64,000 nucleotides of DNA. Origin: Amphimedon queenslandica. Taxonomy: Eukaryota; Porifera; Demospongiae; Haplosclerida; Niphatidae. Under the pieces are notes generated by a model that was given only the letters and a program-made list of their open reading frames with translations, did not search any database and was not told where the DNA came from. Location of the stretch: assembly GCF_000090795.2 (NCBI RefSeq), contig NW_003546258.1:315769-379768 (forward strand), given 5' to 3'. Below are positions 26,074 through 38,936 of this stretch, piece by piece (positions within the stretch are counted from its first letter, which is position 1; each line of letters starts with the position of its first letter). A program made the translations under genes and the position numbers.

Positions 26074-29000
26074 TTAAGATTGAGTATAGTAGGCATTGCC
26101 AAAGTCCTGGAGTGGAGTAGCTGGAATATCACTGCATGATTGAGAAGTTTCATCAATAGCGGAAGGTGGATGATGGCCTAGTGTTGGGGTGAGATGATTA
26201 TAATAATTTGAGAGGATTGGAGCCGGAGGAGGAAGAATAGCAGCAGGCGAATGAAGCAGATCACTCCCATTGTGCTGTGGCCATTGGAAAACGCTAACAT
26301 CTCCTTGAGGAGTAGGCGGAAGAGAATGATTAAAGTGAGTCATGGTCCCTGCCATTGACTGAGGAGAAATGGAATAAAATGAAGGAGGGATTGAATATGG
26401 AGACATCAGTGCTGGTGAGTGAATGGCCCATGGCGAGGGCGAAGGTGACATGACGTAACTACAGCTACCTGGAAATGAAAATAAAAATGATACGTAATGA
26501 TATTAAAGGCATAGAAATGTGGTGAAGTCATAATGGACATGTCATGCATGCATTATAAGCATTTTTGGTAGTATAAGAGCATAGTGTATTAGCCACGGGT
26601 AATTAAAACAATGACTTCATGAGCATTAAATTTTGGGAGAAGACAAATTCATAAACAACTAACATTTGGTGGCAGGTAAAGAAGGTGTGTGCCCAGTCAA
26701 GCAGAATAGGATATGCAGTGAGGGAAAATGAAGAGTGTTTACATTAAAGGTTGTCTATAGATGTCACATGGTTGTTAAAAATAACAATCATTTATGTTCT
26801 AGCACTTAGTGACATTACCTGGTTGTGTTACGGTAGCAGGACTAAAATAGCTTGAAGAGTTGTTACCAGCATAGAGTGCTTGAGTAGAATCCCATTCCCT
26901 AAAGAAAGAGAGGGGAATAAATCCTGTCATAGTACAGATATTTTGGCCAAAATTTTGCCAATATTACAACGAGAGAATTTTCCATTTTTGATACATAAAC
27001 ATGTACATGCTGCATAAAACTTTGGGTTGATTCCAAATAAAATTGGTTTTTTAAAGCTCTTCGAAAATTGAACCAAAGTCCATGTACTCTAGCATATGGT
27101 TTTTCCAAAAAATGGCTCTGAAATCATCCCATATTTTTATTACATTTCCTGATATACAGTACATATTGATGTCCTTATGCAGTGTAGTAAGTTTGAGCTG
27201 ATTCCGACTTTAAATTTTCAAGTTACGGCCATTTAAAAAACATCAAAATTCTGAAAAATCCCTTTACTATAGCCCATGATTTTTTTTCCAAAAAATGGCT
27301 TCAAATTTATCCCAAGATTTTATTATATTTTTTGATACATATTGATGTACTTATGCTGTGTAGCAAGTTTGAGCTGATTCCGACTTCAATTTTTTCAAGT
27401 TATGGTCATTTTAAGAAAATGCCAAAATTCTAAAAAATACCCATGGTTTTTTCCAAAAAATGGCTCCAAAATCATCCCAAATTTTTATTACATTTTCTGA
27501 TACATATTAATGTCCTTATGCTGTGTAGCAAGTTTCAGCTGATTCCAACTTCAATTTTTCAAGTTATAGCCATTTTAAGAAAACTTCAAAATTCTGAAGA
27601 ACACCCAAGGCTATAGCCCATGGTTTAAAAAAATGGCTCCAAAATCACCCCAAACTTTTATTACATTTTCTGATACATATTAATGTCCTTATGCTGTGTA
27701 GCAAGTTTCAGCTGATTCCGACTTAAATTTATAAAGTTACGGCCATTTAAAGAAAATGCCAAAATTCTGAAAACTACCCAAGGCTATAGCCCATGGTTTT
27801 TTATACAGACAAAATGGCTCCGAAATCACCCCAAATTTTTATTACATCTTCTGATACATATTGATGTACTTATGCTGTGGAAAAAGTTTGAGCTGATTCC
27901 AACTTTAATTTTTCAAGTTATGACCATTTTAAGAACATCAGCCAATTTTTTGAAAAAAGTAAAGGCTATAGCCCATGGTATAACCTTTACAGTTCATGTT
28001 TTTTCCCAAAAATTGAAGTCATAAAAATTTTTATAAAGAATAGGCAATTTTTAACGTTGCTGAAAACTCCATCAAAAAAGACCCTGTAGTACAATACATT
28101 AATGACTTACAAGTCTAAGGAATTATCCCGGAATGCCTTTGCAAATGGGTTATTGGTGATCTTGAGTTGCGTGACCTGAAGGCAAAAAAATAATATGGCG
28201 AGTACATAATTACATTACAAGTGGCTTACTTCTTCATTCTGATATGCAGTGACAGCTACAAATGTTGTTTCTGGAAATTCTATAGACATTATTGACTTGG
28301 CCACCATTTGCTGACTAGCTCCATGTCGTTTGTCTTCTCCGTTCACTCCTCCTTCTCTCTCTCCATTTTCAATTGCAGTTCCTCCAGGAGGTGACACCTT
28401 CTTAACTTCCTCAATATACAAACGAAGGAAGTATTTGTGCATTGAGTGAAGAACAGCCTAAAATTAAAATAGAGTCATACAGTGTAGCTAGAAATATTTG
28501 TGGCATAGGAAATGCAAAAATTTAATCCTAACTGAGCTTGCAAAAATAATAAAATCTGTAATAACAAATTTTGCTAGATTTACAAAAGTTTTTAGCTACA
28601 TGGTAGTTGAACACAACTGTTATCCTTACATTAGAATTGGGACTGTCCTTGTTGTTTGTTATTTTAAGCTTTTTGAAAGAGACTCCATGTCTTGTCCAAA
28701 ACGTCCCAGTATTAGGTGAGTCCGGGTGTACATAAGTTTCATACTGTGGCTGTGGCTCAGCACTACCTATGGGTAACCATCTAAAATATGAGAGAGAGAG
28801 AGAAAGAGAGAGAGAGAGAAGATAGTAAAAGAATTATAGTAGTGTGACATAATGCTAGTACCTTGAATTGATGAACTTAAATCTGTGTGAATCAGCCAGT
28901 AGTATCTCCAACTTCATAACATACTTTGATTTAGGCTTGAGGCCACTAATATTCACAGAAAACCCAGGAAACATCCTCCTAAAAAGGAACCAGCAATTCA

Positions 29001-29626
29001 GTAATAATGACATGTGCATGCACATGCATGCAAGGTACATTATGGGATATCTAATTTTTTTGAACAAGAGTATAACTTATAAGATTTTAATGACAAACTT
29101 TCTGCAAGATATAAAGCCATTACAAATGTGTTAAAAATGAAAAACCAAAGCCAGTAACAGCATTGATCAAAAGTTGTAAAAATATTTTAGTGAAAAACCG
29201 CCATAAACTAAAAAATTAAACAATAACAGTAGTACAGGCATACCTTCCAGCACGATTCACAATCATCTCTGTTCCCACACGATAGAATTCATCCCACAAA
29301 TCCTTGCCATCAAGTGTGACTGAAATGGCTGGATGCTTTGGACAATACTTGATGACCTGTCCTGCGGGTATAGGGACAGAAGCTGCAGGCCTAGGGAGAG
29401 TTAGACTAGGAATGGGCCTCTGCTGGTTAGCAGTGATGGTAGTATTGACTGCCTGGCTTATCCCAGAGGGAAATGGAAGATATTGAGACTCCAAAGTATC
29501 CTCTTTGACGATATTGACAAGCTCTGGGCGAGTAACATTCAGGGTGGAGCTGGCTGGCACTGCACCTACTGCTGCAACAGGATCATTTAGAGGAGTAAGA
29601 TTCGACTTTTCTTCAGGCTCTAACAT
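26074..29626 (-). CDS. T-box transcription factor
   Basis: Seven phase-consistent exons: 29244-29626, 28862-28978, 28630-28780, 28230-28457, 28111-28175, 26819-26898, 26074-26468 (472 aa). The T-box covers about residues 100-310: LWDEFYRVGTEMIVNRAGRR, MFPGFSVNISGLKPKSKY, FKFINSRWLPIG, YVHPDSPNTGTFW, FKKLKITNN, HSMHKYFLRLYIEEV, TTFVAVTAYQNEEVTQLKIT, NPFAKAFRDN. It binds DNA as a transcription regulator. Odd points: the usual HKYQPRxH segment reads HKYFLRLY, and a Gly/Glu-rich insert of about 35 residues (PPGGTAIENGEREGGVNG) sits just after it. The tail is S/P/H/Y-rich, without a motif I know. Subfamily cannot be assigned by eye. Confidence 0.9.
26925..28085. repeat. Tandem array of the ~170-187 bp repeat family (inverted orientation)
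   Basis: About six units in the 1.2-kb T-box intron between 26898 and 28111. Recurrent phrases are GATACATATTAATGTCCTTA, TGCTGTGTAGCAAGTTT and CAAAAAATGGCTCC, the reverse complement of the 7.7-kb and 34.6-kb copies. Confidence 0.85.
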
Positions 29627-30025
29627 ATTCGTAAGTTACTGATGGAAGAAGAAGAAGCACGGGACAACTAGAGAACCAGTAACACTCAGCAAAACTAAGA
29701 AATCCTGGTGAATATACGAGGATTTAAAACCGCATGGTCTTTTAGAACTTCACTTTCGATTAAAAGATAAAAGACCATGTGCAAATTTCAAATTAGCACC
29801 TTTGTCTTTATAGAGTATGACACTCAACATTTTTTCTAATAGGATAGCATTATCATGGAACAGGTCATTTCTTTGTTTGCAATTAAGAATAAATCTTGCG
29901 AGGAGAAACTAAGTCGAATTATTATAACTTTGAGTTTACAAAAATAGAGCAAATGTGAGTTCTTGTGTGCGACGAGGTGACATGCAAAAATAATAATAAT
30001 AATAAGATCATAAAATGAAAAAATC
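29627..30025. other. Gap between T-box start and FHIP2 stop
   Basis: 399 bp. Presumed T-box promoter on the minus strand (29627 to about 29850) and FHIP2 3' UTR. I see no clear TATA box and no exon. Confidence 0.4.
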
Positions 30026-33000
30026 TCATAAAACTGCTTGCCCTGAGATGAGTGAAGTAGAGTGCCTCACGTAAAGATTGGCAGCTATCTCCTACAATAA
30101 GAAATAAAGGACATACAACTAGACACATCTATAACTAACTTTACACAGTTCTTCTAGTAACACTGCACCTTCCAATAGCTCATTGTTAGGCATACTGATG
30201 GATAATAATAATAATAATAATAGTAATGATTTAACTTTAATAGATATAAATTACATGTATACATGTCATAATGGTTACAGTTCACCATGTTATGTGAGCC
30301 GTGGTTCATGTATTACAGTACATGTACATGTACATGTACCTCAATAAATCTGATGTTTCTTGTCCAGCAAGTCTTCGTCTTGCCTCTACAATATTGAGCT
30401 GTAAGGTTGGGTTACGCTCAGCATGATCCTGCAACTGAGAGCTGACCTAAATAAAGCACACACAAACTTACAATATACATGTACATACACCACCGCATGC
30501 ACACACAGTACTAAGTGATTATGAACATAAATCTAATCTACATGTATTTAAGGCCATTTTACACTTGATAATGGGATGTCCAACTGCCTGCAGAGGCAAG
30601 TGAAATACACCATAGTCCATAATTTAAACCAAGTCCAGTCCATAGCATACTAAAGATTACTGTGACAATGTGCAATAGCTACATAAACTCAAGCATCACA
30701 TGACAAGGGTATGTTCATGACATGAAAGAAAAGGTTTAAATTTTTCCAAAACGTGTCAAGTATAATTAGGTATTACAAAGAAAAATATTTATAATTCTCA
30801 TTTACTTTCTGTAGGACTGTGTATACATTGCGATGAGCTGAAGAGCCTGTCTCTGTAGTAACAAATAAAGACTCCAATTGAGGATAAGCAGCTAGTATTG
30901 ATATGACTGTAGTTAGGTGAAGGTTTAACTCGTATGTCTACAAAAGATACATACACGTCTGACGGGTTTTAAAACCGGTTTTACCTGATCCAAGAGTCTT
31001 TCTAGTCTGTCCAAGAGAGCAGTGATCAATGGATGCTCTTTTGCTTCTTCTCTTTCTATCTCGTCTTCTTTTACTTCATTGTTTTGAACAGATTCTGGTT
31101 TACCTTCCCAATCATTTACTAGCTGATAACATGTGGAAACCTGAGAGAGAGAGAGAGTGGCAAAGAGGGTGGAAGTAAATGTAATGTATTTCATTACCTG
31201 TTGGTGTGCTTCAATCATATAATAAGTGATGCCACTGTCACCAGTAACCTCTTGTGCAGTTAACAAGTGAGAAGGAACGATACTCAAATAACTACAAGAA
31301 AGAAATTAGAGATACATGTATAATGTACAAGCATATTTACATGTACATGTACATGTACAGTTAAAGGTACATGTACATGTACATAAAAAATAAGATTATT
31401 AAAATAATTGCTTCAATTTTGTATGCATGTAGACATACATGTACCTTGATACTGTGTTTCTGATGTATTCTTTATTCAGCAGAGTGGAGGGAGACTGGTT
31501 GGTTGAGAGAAGGTGATATGGTAGTCCAGTTGGACGCTGGAACAATGTCCCAAGAAGAAGGAAAGAGGAACAGGAAACCTCTTCACTTAAATGATTACAA
31601 GAAGATATCAACTTGTCTAAACTGTGATTCATAATGAAGTGAATGAATGCTACAAGGAATGACGAAGAGATTTAAACAAAACAATCTCCTCTAACTAACT
31701 CATGGTCAGTTTTATGTGCGATGTGACAAGAAGGTTCAGTGATAGTAGAGACAGTCCCATTACAAGATCTATCTCTGAGGAAGTCAAGAGCTTTGGTAAT
31801 ACAACAGACTCAAGTACTTGCTCTCTGATGCAATCACATATATAATCCTGTAGGTCCTAGAAATAAGTTGTAATTTACCTCAAATACAGTTGTATGGCAT
31901 AATGCATTTATTATTATTATTATTATTATTATTAAGTATTACTTCTGCAGCAGAGGTGACCACTTGTTCACAATAGTCCAGCCATGAGAGGTAAGCCTCA
32001 AGGTGAAGGAGAGGCTGAGATGGAGAAGGTGAGAGACAATGTATGGCAGAACTGCTGGCATAATTCACACTAAAAGGAATAAATATATTATTTATATTTT
32101 GTTTCTTTCTAAGACCATAAACTATAGTACATGTACATGTGTACATTCAGGTCTTTGAGCTGATTCTGATCAAAATTGGATTTGTTATAAATTTTAAAAG
32201 TTATTCTAAAATCCAGCAGTATTGACAATGGTAATTTGTTTATTTAATTTCTGAAATTCAAAGGATTAAATTGTACAAAACCTTACCCCCAGCCTCCTCT
32301 ACAGTTGAGTATGTCAGTATAGTCAAGGGAAGATGGTAGGAGCTGCAAGTGTTGCCTCATCTTTGAGGCAAGCAGCAAAGGAAACTGTGACCGGCACATG
32401 ATGGGAGAGACCGTCTGTAAGGGTACGCACTCCAATAAACACTCGAATGCTTTCAAACAAACTAAACTATCCTGAAATAAGAAAAGAGAGAGAGAAGGAG
32501 AAGCTGATAATACTCGATGATTCTTGATCAATGTACGGTACCTCGCAGTTTGATATTCTCATTAAAGCTTCTGCAACAGTAAAATTAGTCGTACCTTTAT
32601 CACTGCTCTCCTGAAGAAAGAAAAAATAGTAAAAAAGGAGAATGTACAATGTACCTCAAGAAAGAAGTTTGATAGTGTTTCGTCATTACGTAAAGTCAGA
32701 CAGAGGGTTCTCAAAAACTGGACCTCAACCACTGCCAATGGATTGACATAACTTAATCCACAAGTCTTGATCAATGTCTAAAAAATAAATAGTAATATCT
32801 AGAGTAGTCTAGTGCTATAGGGTTTTTAACATGTAAAACCTTATAATTCATAAAACTACATACATGTACTACCAATGTGATAGAGCGACAAAATAGGAAG
32901 TACATATACATGTACATGTACATGAGTCAGTACATGTGTTAAATAATGTTCATTTCTTGTAATGGTACGCCCCACGATGATATCATGACGTTGAGAAGGT

Positions 33001-34082
33001 TTATAAAGACAGCTTTTACGAGTACTGGCTACAAGACAAGATTGATCCCTGAGACCGTGACAAATTTTTGGAAGGGACTATAAGTCCCTGATTCAAATAT
33101 TAATGATACAAAGGAAGTGAGTGTGTATACTGAGGAGTTAGTCTGGAAGATACAGGAGTGTTAATCTTAAATGGAGAATTCTCTACTAGTAATTTTTGAT
33201 GAAATACACTGTACAATGTACATGTACTGATGCTTACATTAAGTGGTCTGTGTACAGTTATATGAGGGATCAGTGGCTGCTGGATGCGACCCAATAATAG
33301 TGACAAGAAGTGAAACACACTCTTTCTCATTCCTTCAGGAAACTAGCAAGAAAAAACAAATAAAACAAGCTATGATAATAATGTAGGTCCATTGTACTAA
33401 CATCACTCTTAGCAGTTGCACACAGAGTATCCAATAATTTATGACGAATGACGAACTCCATGCAAGGGCCCTAAAAATTTAAATTATAATTCGTTATTAA
33501 TTAAATAATTATATTTATGATTAATTAAGTGTGTGATTACCATGGAAACAGTTTTCTCCTCCTCTTCCTCCTGGAACAAGAGGTCGGCCATTCTCTCAAG
33601 GTGAGTTGATATTTCAGTTATACATGAATCACTCTCGGATTCTAATGAGATACATACATGTACATGTACATGTAGTGACATTTATTATAGTTCCAAATTT
33701 TCGATTTGCCATCAAAAACTATTAATCATTTGACTATGATTATAAAATGCAGGAACATATTAAAACATTAATTAAACAAAATAGCAAACAAAATCAACTA
33801 AATTTTTGACTGACAAATTTTGGGGCTATAAGGTAACCAGACTTGAACTCACCCCCAGCAGACGATATCAATCCAGTAATAGTCTTCCAGTGTCCACTGA
33901 ACTCCTCTTCTTTCTTCTGTTGCCCCACCAACTGTAGAAATTATTGTGTAAAATACGTGTATATGTATATACATGTACATGTTTAAATTGTTCAATTTTC
34001 TTTTTTCTTTTAATTCTTCACTTACCACTTGCGTGGTAACTTCAGCTGCCTGAGCAAGAAATGTAGTCAGTCTGCTAAACAT
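30026..34082 (-). CDS. FHIP2: FHF complex subunit HOOK-interacting protein 2 (FAM160B type)
   Basis: Seventeen phase-consistent exons: 34026-34082, 33853-33931, 33541-33641, 33402-33470, 33238-33342, 32655-32777, 32542-32610, 32287-32471, 31943-32069, 31700-31856, 31445-31649, 31198-31291, 30985-31140, 30806-30937, 30340-30446, 30140-30194, 30026-30091 (628 aa). Collinear with FHIP2A/B: MFSRLTTFLAQA, GHWKTIT, HLERMADLLFQEE, GPCMEFVIRHKLLDTL, LLGRIQQPLIPHITVHRPLN, YLSWLDYCEQVV, NELLEGAVLLEELCK, ending EIAANLYVRHST. The alpha-solenoid FHIP proteins join FTS and Hook to load dynein onto early endosomes or Rab cargo. It is shorter than human FHIP2A (about 765 aa), mostly in the central low-complexity region. 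Divergent with GUF1. Confidence 0.9.
32923..33090 (+). mobile_element. Family I dispersed element (copy 1)
   Basis: About 165 bp sharing TGAGTCAGTACATG, AATGGTACGCCCCACGATGA, GGTTTATAAAGACAGCTTTT and GGGACTATAAGTCCCTG with 57162-57325. The end carries a GGGACTATAAGTCCC hairpin. Confidence 0.75.
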
Positions 34083-34243
34083 TGTCTACAACCTTCTTGT
34101 AGTTTTGACAGTTTTGGTTGGCACATAAAATATAGGAAGCAAAGGGTTAAAAATACAAATAGAACCAAACCACGCCCATCAAATATTTAACCCTCTTAAG
34201 AATTCAGCCTTAAAATGGCGGACGTGCCTTGTCACGTGAGAAC
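34083..34243. promoter_or_regulatory. Shared divergent promoter: FHIP2 / GUF1
   Basis: 161 bp between start codons. Contains AAAATGGCGGAC (34212-34223), a good YY1 site, followed by CACGTG (34233-34238) just before the GUF1 ATG. The ATG inside the YY1-like site opens a short frame ending in TAG over the GUF1 start, so it may also be a small upstream ORF. Confidence 0.6.
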
Positions 34244-37200
34244 ATGTGGAGGGTAGTGCCAAAGAGAAGCTTCATTCTCTCTCCCTCAGTCGTTAGATTA
34301 TTGAGTGATGCTCCAATTGCTCTTCAAGTGAGAGAAATTGACCAGTTTGTACTACTGAGCACTTTATTTTGTAGTGTGAAAAAGGAGGAGGAGTAGGAGG
34401 AGAGATAGGGACAGATAATATTAGGAATTTTGGTATAGTAGCACATGTTGATCATGGAAAGAGCACATTAGCAGATCGTCTATTGGAGCTGACCGGTACA
34501 CTACATACTATTATACTGTGAAGTATTGGTGGGGTATTAGTTTTGACGATTGGTAGTTCTGTGAAGATAAACCATAATATAATATGAGAGCCATTTTGTA
34601 TGTTTTAAAATTCCCATAACTTGGAAATTATTTGTCAGAAACAGCTCAAACTTTCTACATAGTATAAGGACATCAATATGTATCAGAAAATGTAATAAAA
34701 GTTTGGGGTGATTTTGGAGCCATTTTTTGGAAAAAACCATGGGCTATAGCCTTGGGTATTTTTCAGAATTTTGACGTTTTCTTAAAATGGCTGTAACTTG
34801 AAAAATTGAAGTCGGAATCAGCTCAAACTTGCTACACAGCATAAGGACATGAATATGTATCAGAAATTGTAACAAAAATTGGGGATGGTTTCAGAGCCAT
34901 TTTTTGGAAAAAAACATGGGCTATAGCCTTTGCTTTTTTTCAAAAATTGACTCTTTTTTAAATGCTCATAACTCGAAAGTTATTTTCCGGAAACAGCTCA
35001 AACTTTTCACTTAGCATAGAGACATCAATATGTATTCGTAATATTGGCCCAATGTAAAAACAAACCTTTTAAATTAACATTTTCAAATTATTATTCCCAC
35101 CAATATACTTCCTACTTTATCTGTATTAAGCACATTCATAATGGTACATTTAGCACAAGTGATATGTCCACAGGCACTGTTAGAGCTAGTCCTGATAACA
35201 AGCAGCTCCTGGACCGGCTCCCTGTTGAAAGAGAGCGTGGTATCACAGTCAAAGCACAGACTGCTACTATGCTGTATTCTAATCACATGCTCAACCTCAT
35301 TGATACTCCAGTAAGTACTTTATACAGACATGTGCATGTACATGTACATGTTATACTGATGCCAAGGCCTCGAAATATATTGGTGGGTCATTTCATTAAT
35401 TATCAATATTTGGCGGTTGAGCAGCAGCTGGGTTTATTATTGAGCCTGTATGTAGAACAGTTAACAAATGGCAGAGTTTATTAATGACAGAATACACATT
35501 TAATTTACCCACGAACCGTGTACATCTACATGTACATGTACAATGTGTAATAGTGAGAGATGTGGTCCTGTTTATAGGGACATGTTGATTTCAGCTACGA
35601 AGTATCACGGTCTCTCTCGGCCTGTGATGGAGTTATCCTTCTTGTTGATGCAAGACAGGTACTTGTAGCAATGGCAATGCGGTGCTCTTTAATTGGAATA
35701 TAATTTAATTGCCAGGGCGTGAAAGCACAGACTGTCGCTAATTATTTATTAGCAGCTGATGCCGGACTGACTGTTATACCAGCTGTTAATAAGGTATACC
35801 ATAACTTTCCATATAACATGTACATGTACATGTATATGTATGTGCATGTACTTGGTAGATTGATCTTCATAATGCTGATGTACCTGAGACCATCAGTCAA
35901 ATGTGTGTCGGGTTTGGATTTGAAGAAGATGAAATTCACAAGGTACATGTACCCGTAATTCGTTTGGTATGTAATGATATACATGTATGTGCAATACTGA
36001 TTCAACCCATATTATTATTATTATTTTATAAGTTGGGCATTCGCTGTTTCATTGAAGTGGTTATCTGTTATACAATATTTGCATAAATGCATTATGTAAC
36101 ACTAGGTTACTGTTATCTATTGCAAACAAAGCCATTGAAAATTAAATAAATTTTAAAAATACTTTTATACAACTTCTCCTCCTCCAGATATCGGCTAAAC
36201 TTGGCACTGGAGTCCCTGATCTTCTAAACACTGTCATTAGTAATATACCACCTCCAGCAGGCCGACCCGATAGTCCTCTAAGACTCCTCCTTTTTGACAG
36301 CTGGTACGATAAATACAGGGGCGTGGTTTGTGTAGTGACTGTGCGAGATGGGAAGGTTAGTCGTGGTAAGTGGGTGTGGTTTTTTGTGGTTGTTGTCATG
36401 TGACTAGGTGATCTGGTGACTTCTATTCATAGCAGTAAGAAATATGAAGTGGCTGACCTTGGCTTGCTTAGACCTCAGCAAGTGCCTCAAAATAGTTTGT
36501 GAGTTTATGTGTCTTCTTGTTAAAAATCAATTGTTTATTATTATTTTTAATTTTTTAATTTAAACCAGATCAACGGGTCAGGTGGGTTACGTGATACTAG
36601 GAATGAAAGATAGCAGGGAGGCATTAATTGGAGATACAATATGTCACACAAAATGTTATTCAAAGGTCGAACCATTACCGGGACTTAAACCAGCTAAACC
36701 AATGGCAAGTATTATACAGACAAATGTAGATCAAATTCAAGCATATGTACATGTACATGAACATATTACTGCAAATAATGACATGAAATTTTTAAGATAA
36801 ATTAATTGCATATTGTACTATTTCTATAGTTAGGGCTGAGGTAGTTATTCCCAAAAATGTCCCCATTATTCTATTCCCTTATTCCCAATATATTTGCCTA
36901 TTATTCCTATTATTATTCCCAAGTATTATAAAAATAAACAAAATAACTATACAAAATTTGTCTCATTTAATGCTCATTATACTGTAACATTATAAGGATG
37001 CCTCAATTGAGTCTTGTAAAGCACACTCATGGGTATCTTTGAAGGTGTTAGACAAGATTTATTAAGCATTCAGCCACACCTATATTGCACAATTTTACAA
37101 ATTTTGCCCTATTCCAGAATTATTCTTTATTCTTTAGACTACCTATTATTCTTTTTTTATTCTGGGAATAAAATCCTCAGGCCTATCTTTTGTCTACTGT

Positions 37201-37776
37201 ATGTAGTACTATGTAATGATATGTGTTTATTGGTGTAGGTTTTTGCTGGTGTATATCCAATGGATCAATCAGAATACACTGGGCTTCGTGCCTCAATAGA
37301 GAGACTCATATTGAATGACAGCAGTGTCTCCAGTCAGCGTGATACCAGTGTGGCCCTGGGGCAGGGATGGAGGCTGGGGTTTCTGGGACTCCTCCATATG
37401 GACGTCTTTATACAGAGATTGGAGGAGGTGGGCGTGTGAGAGAAATAATGAATTAATTGTTTTTATTGTAGGAATTTAATGCATCAGTTTTATTAACAAC
37501 ACCTAGCGTCCCTTATCAAGGTAGAGAGAGAGAGAGGGAGGGAGGGAGAGAGAGNNNNNNNNNNNNNNNNNNNNNNNNNNNNNNNNNNNNNNNNNNNNNN
37601 NNNNNNNNNNNNNNNNNNNNNNNNNNNNNNNNNNNNNNNNNNNNNNNNNNNNNNNNNNNNNNNNNNNNNNNNNNNNNNNNNNNNNNNNNNNNNNNNNNNN
37701 NNNNNNNNNNNNNNNNNNNNNNNNNNNNNNNNNNNNNNNNNNNNNNNNNNNNNNNNNNNNNNNNNNNNNNNNNNNN

Positions 37777-37823
<47 letters not shown>

Positions 37824-38905
37824 GTAGTATGTATAATGTTGAGTGTTAATTCACATTAAATACATGTACTTTAAATCAGTATTCATCATTCTTTATTTAG
37901 CATTAGTCGTTCTTTATTATTATTCTTTAGCATTAATGAGAGATGGTAGTATCCTACAAATATTAAATCCATCACATGTAAGTGTATCATCAAGATATTT
38001 GTAAAGTGTATTTTTGTCATTAGTTTCCTGACAAGAACAAAGTTACTGAGTTCAGAGAGCCAATAGTAAAAGGGACACTGATATTCCCTGATCAATACTT
38101 AGGGAAACTACTGGCACTCTGTGAAGTATGGACACTGTCTATCACATGTACATTGTAGATACATCTATACACCTACTTGCTATTCACTTGCATTGTAATT
38201 GCTTAAATGACCACACACAGAGGTTTTATAATAATAATAATAAAAATAATAAAGCAATGCATTAAGTGCTTGCTTTTGTGGTCAAAACACTATAATTGTA
38301 TTTATAAACATTCTAATTAATGGCTTCCACTTTAATTGTGACTTGTTTCTGTTGCTTCCCACCCCCACCCTTTCCTTTCACACCTGTACTACAATATAGT
38401 GCACGTACATGTACATGTACACACAGATGACTTAGAGGAGCATGTACTTGTACATGTTAACACGAATGATGGGAACGCCTTGTTGTGACTAACTATTGTT
38501 CTATTGTTTTGTTGATAGTATTATTAACATAGTTTCTGATTACACTATACACGTAGCATCTGTTAAATTATGCTTTTTATAGCGTACACCTCCATTTAAC
38601 GGACAGCACCTAGTGTACCAATTACATTCCTTACTGTAATAACCTCCACATAAAGGACACCTTTATGTAATGAACTAACTTTCCTGTATTAAAGTGTCCA
38701 TTATATAGAGGGGCTACACTGTATAAATGTGTTATTTATTTTGTTGATGCTTTGTTGACTTTAGGAGAGGAGAGGTGACCAGCAGCAGTTAGTGTATCTG
38801 ACCTCATCTCGTGTGATGCTCAAGTATATTCTCCCATTGAGTGAAGTTGTGTTTGATTTCTTTGATCAAGTTAAGAGCATCTCATCTGGATATGCTAGGT
38901 CTTTA

Positions 38906-38936
<31 letters not shown>

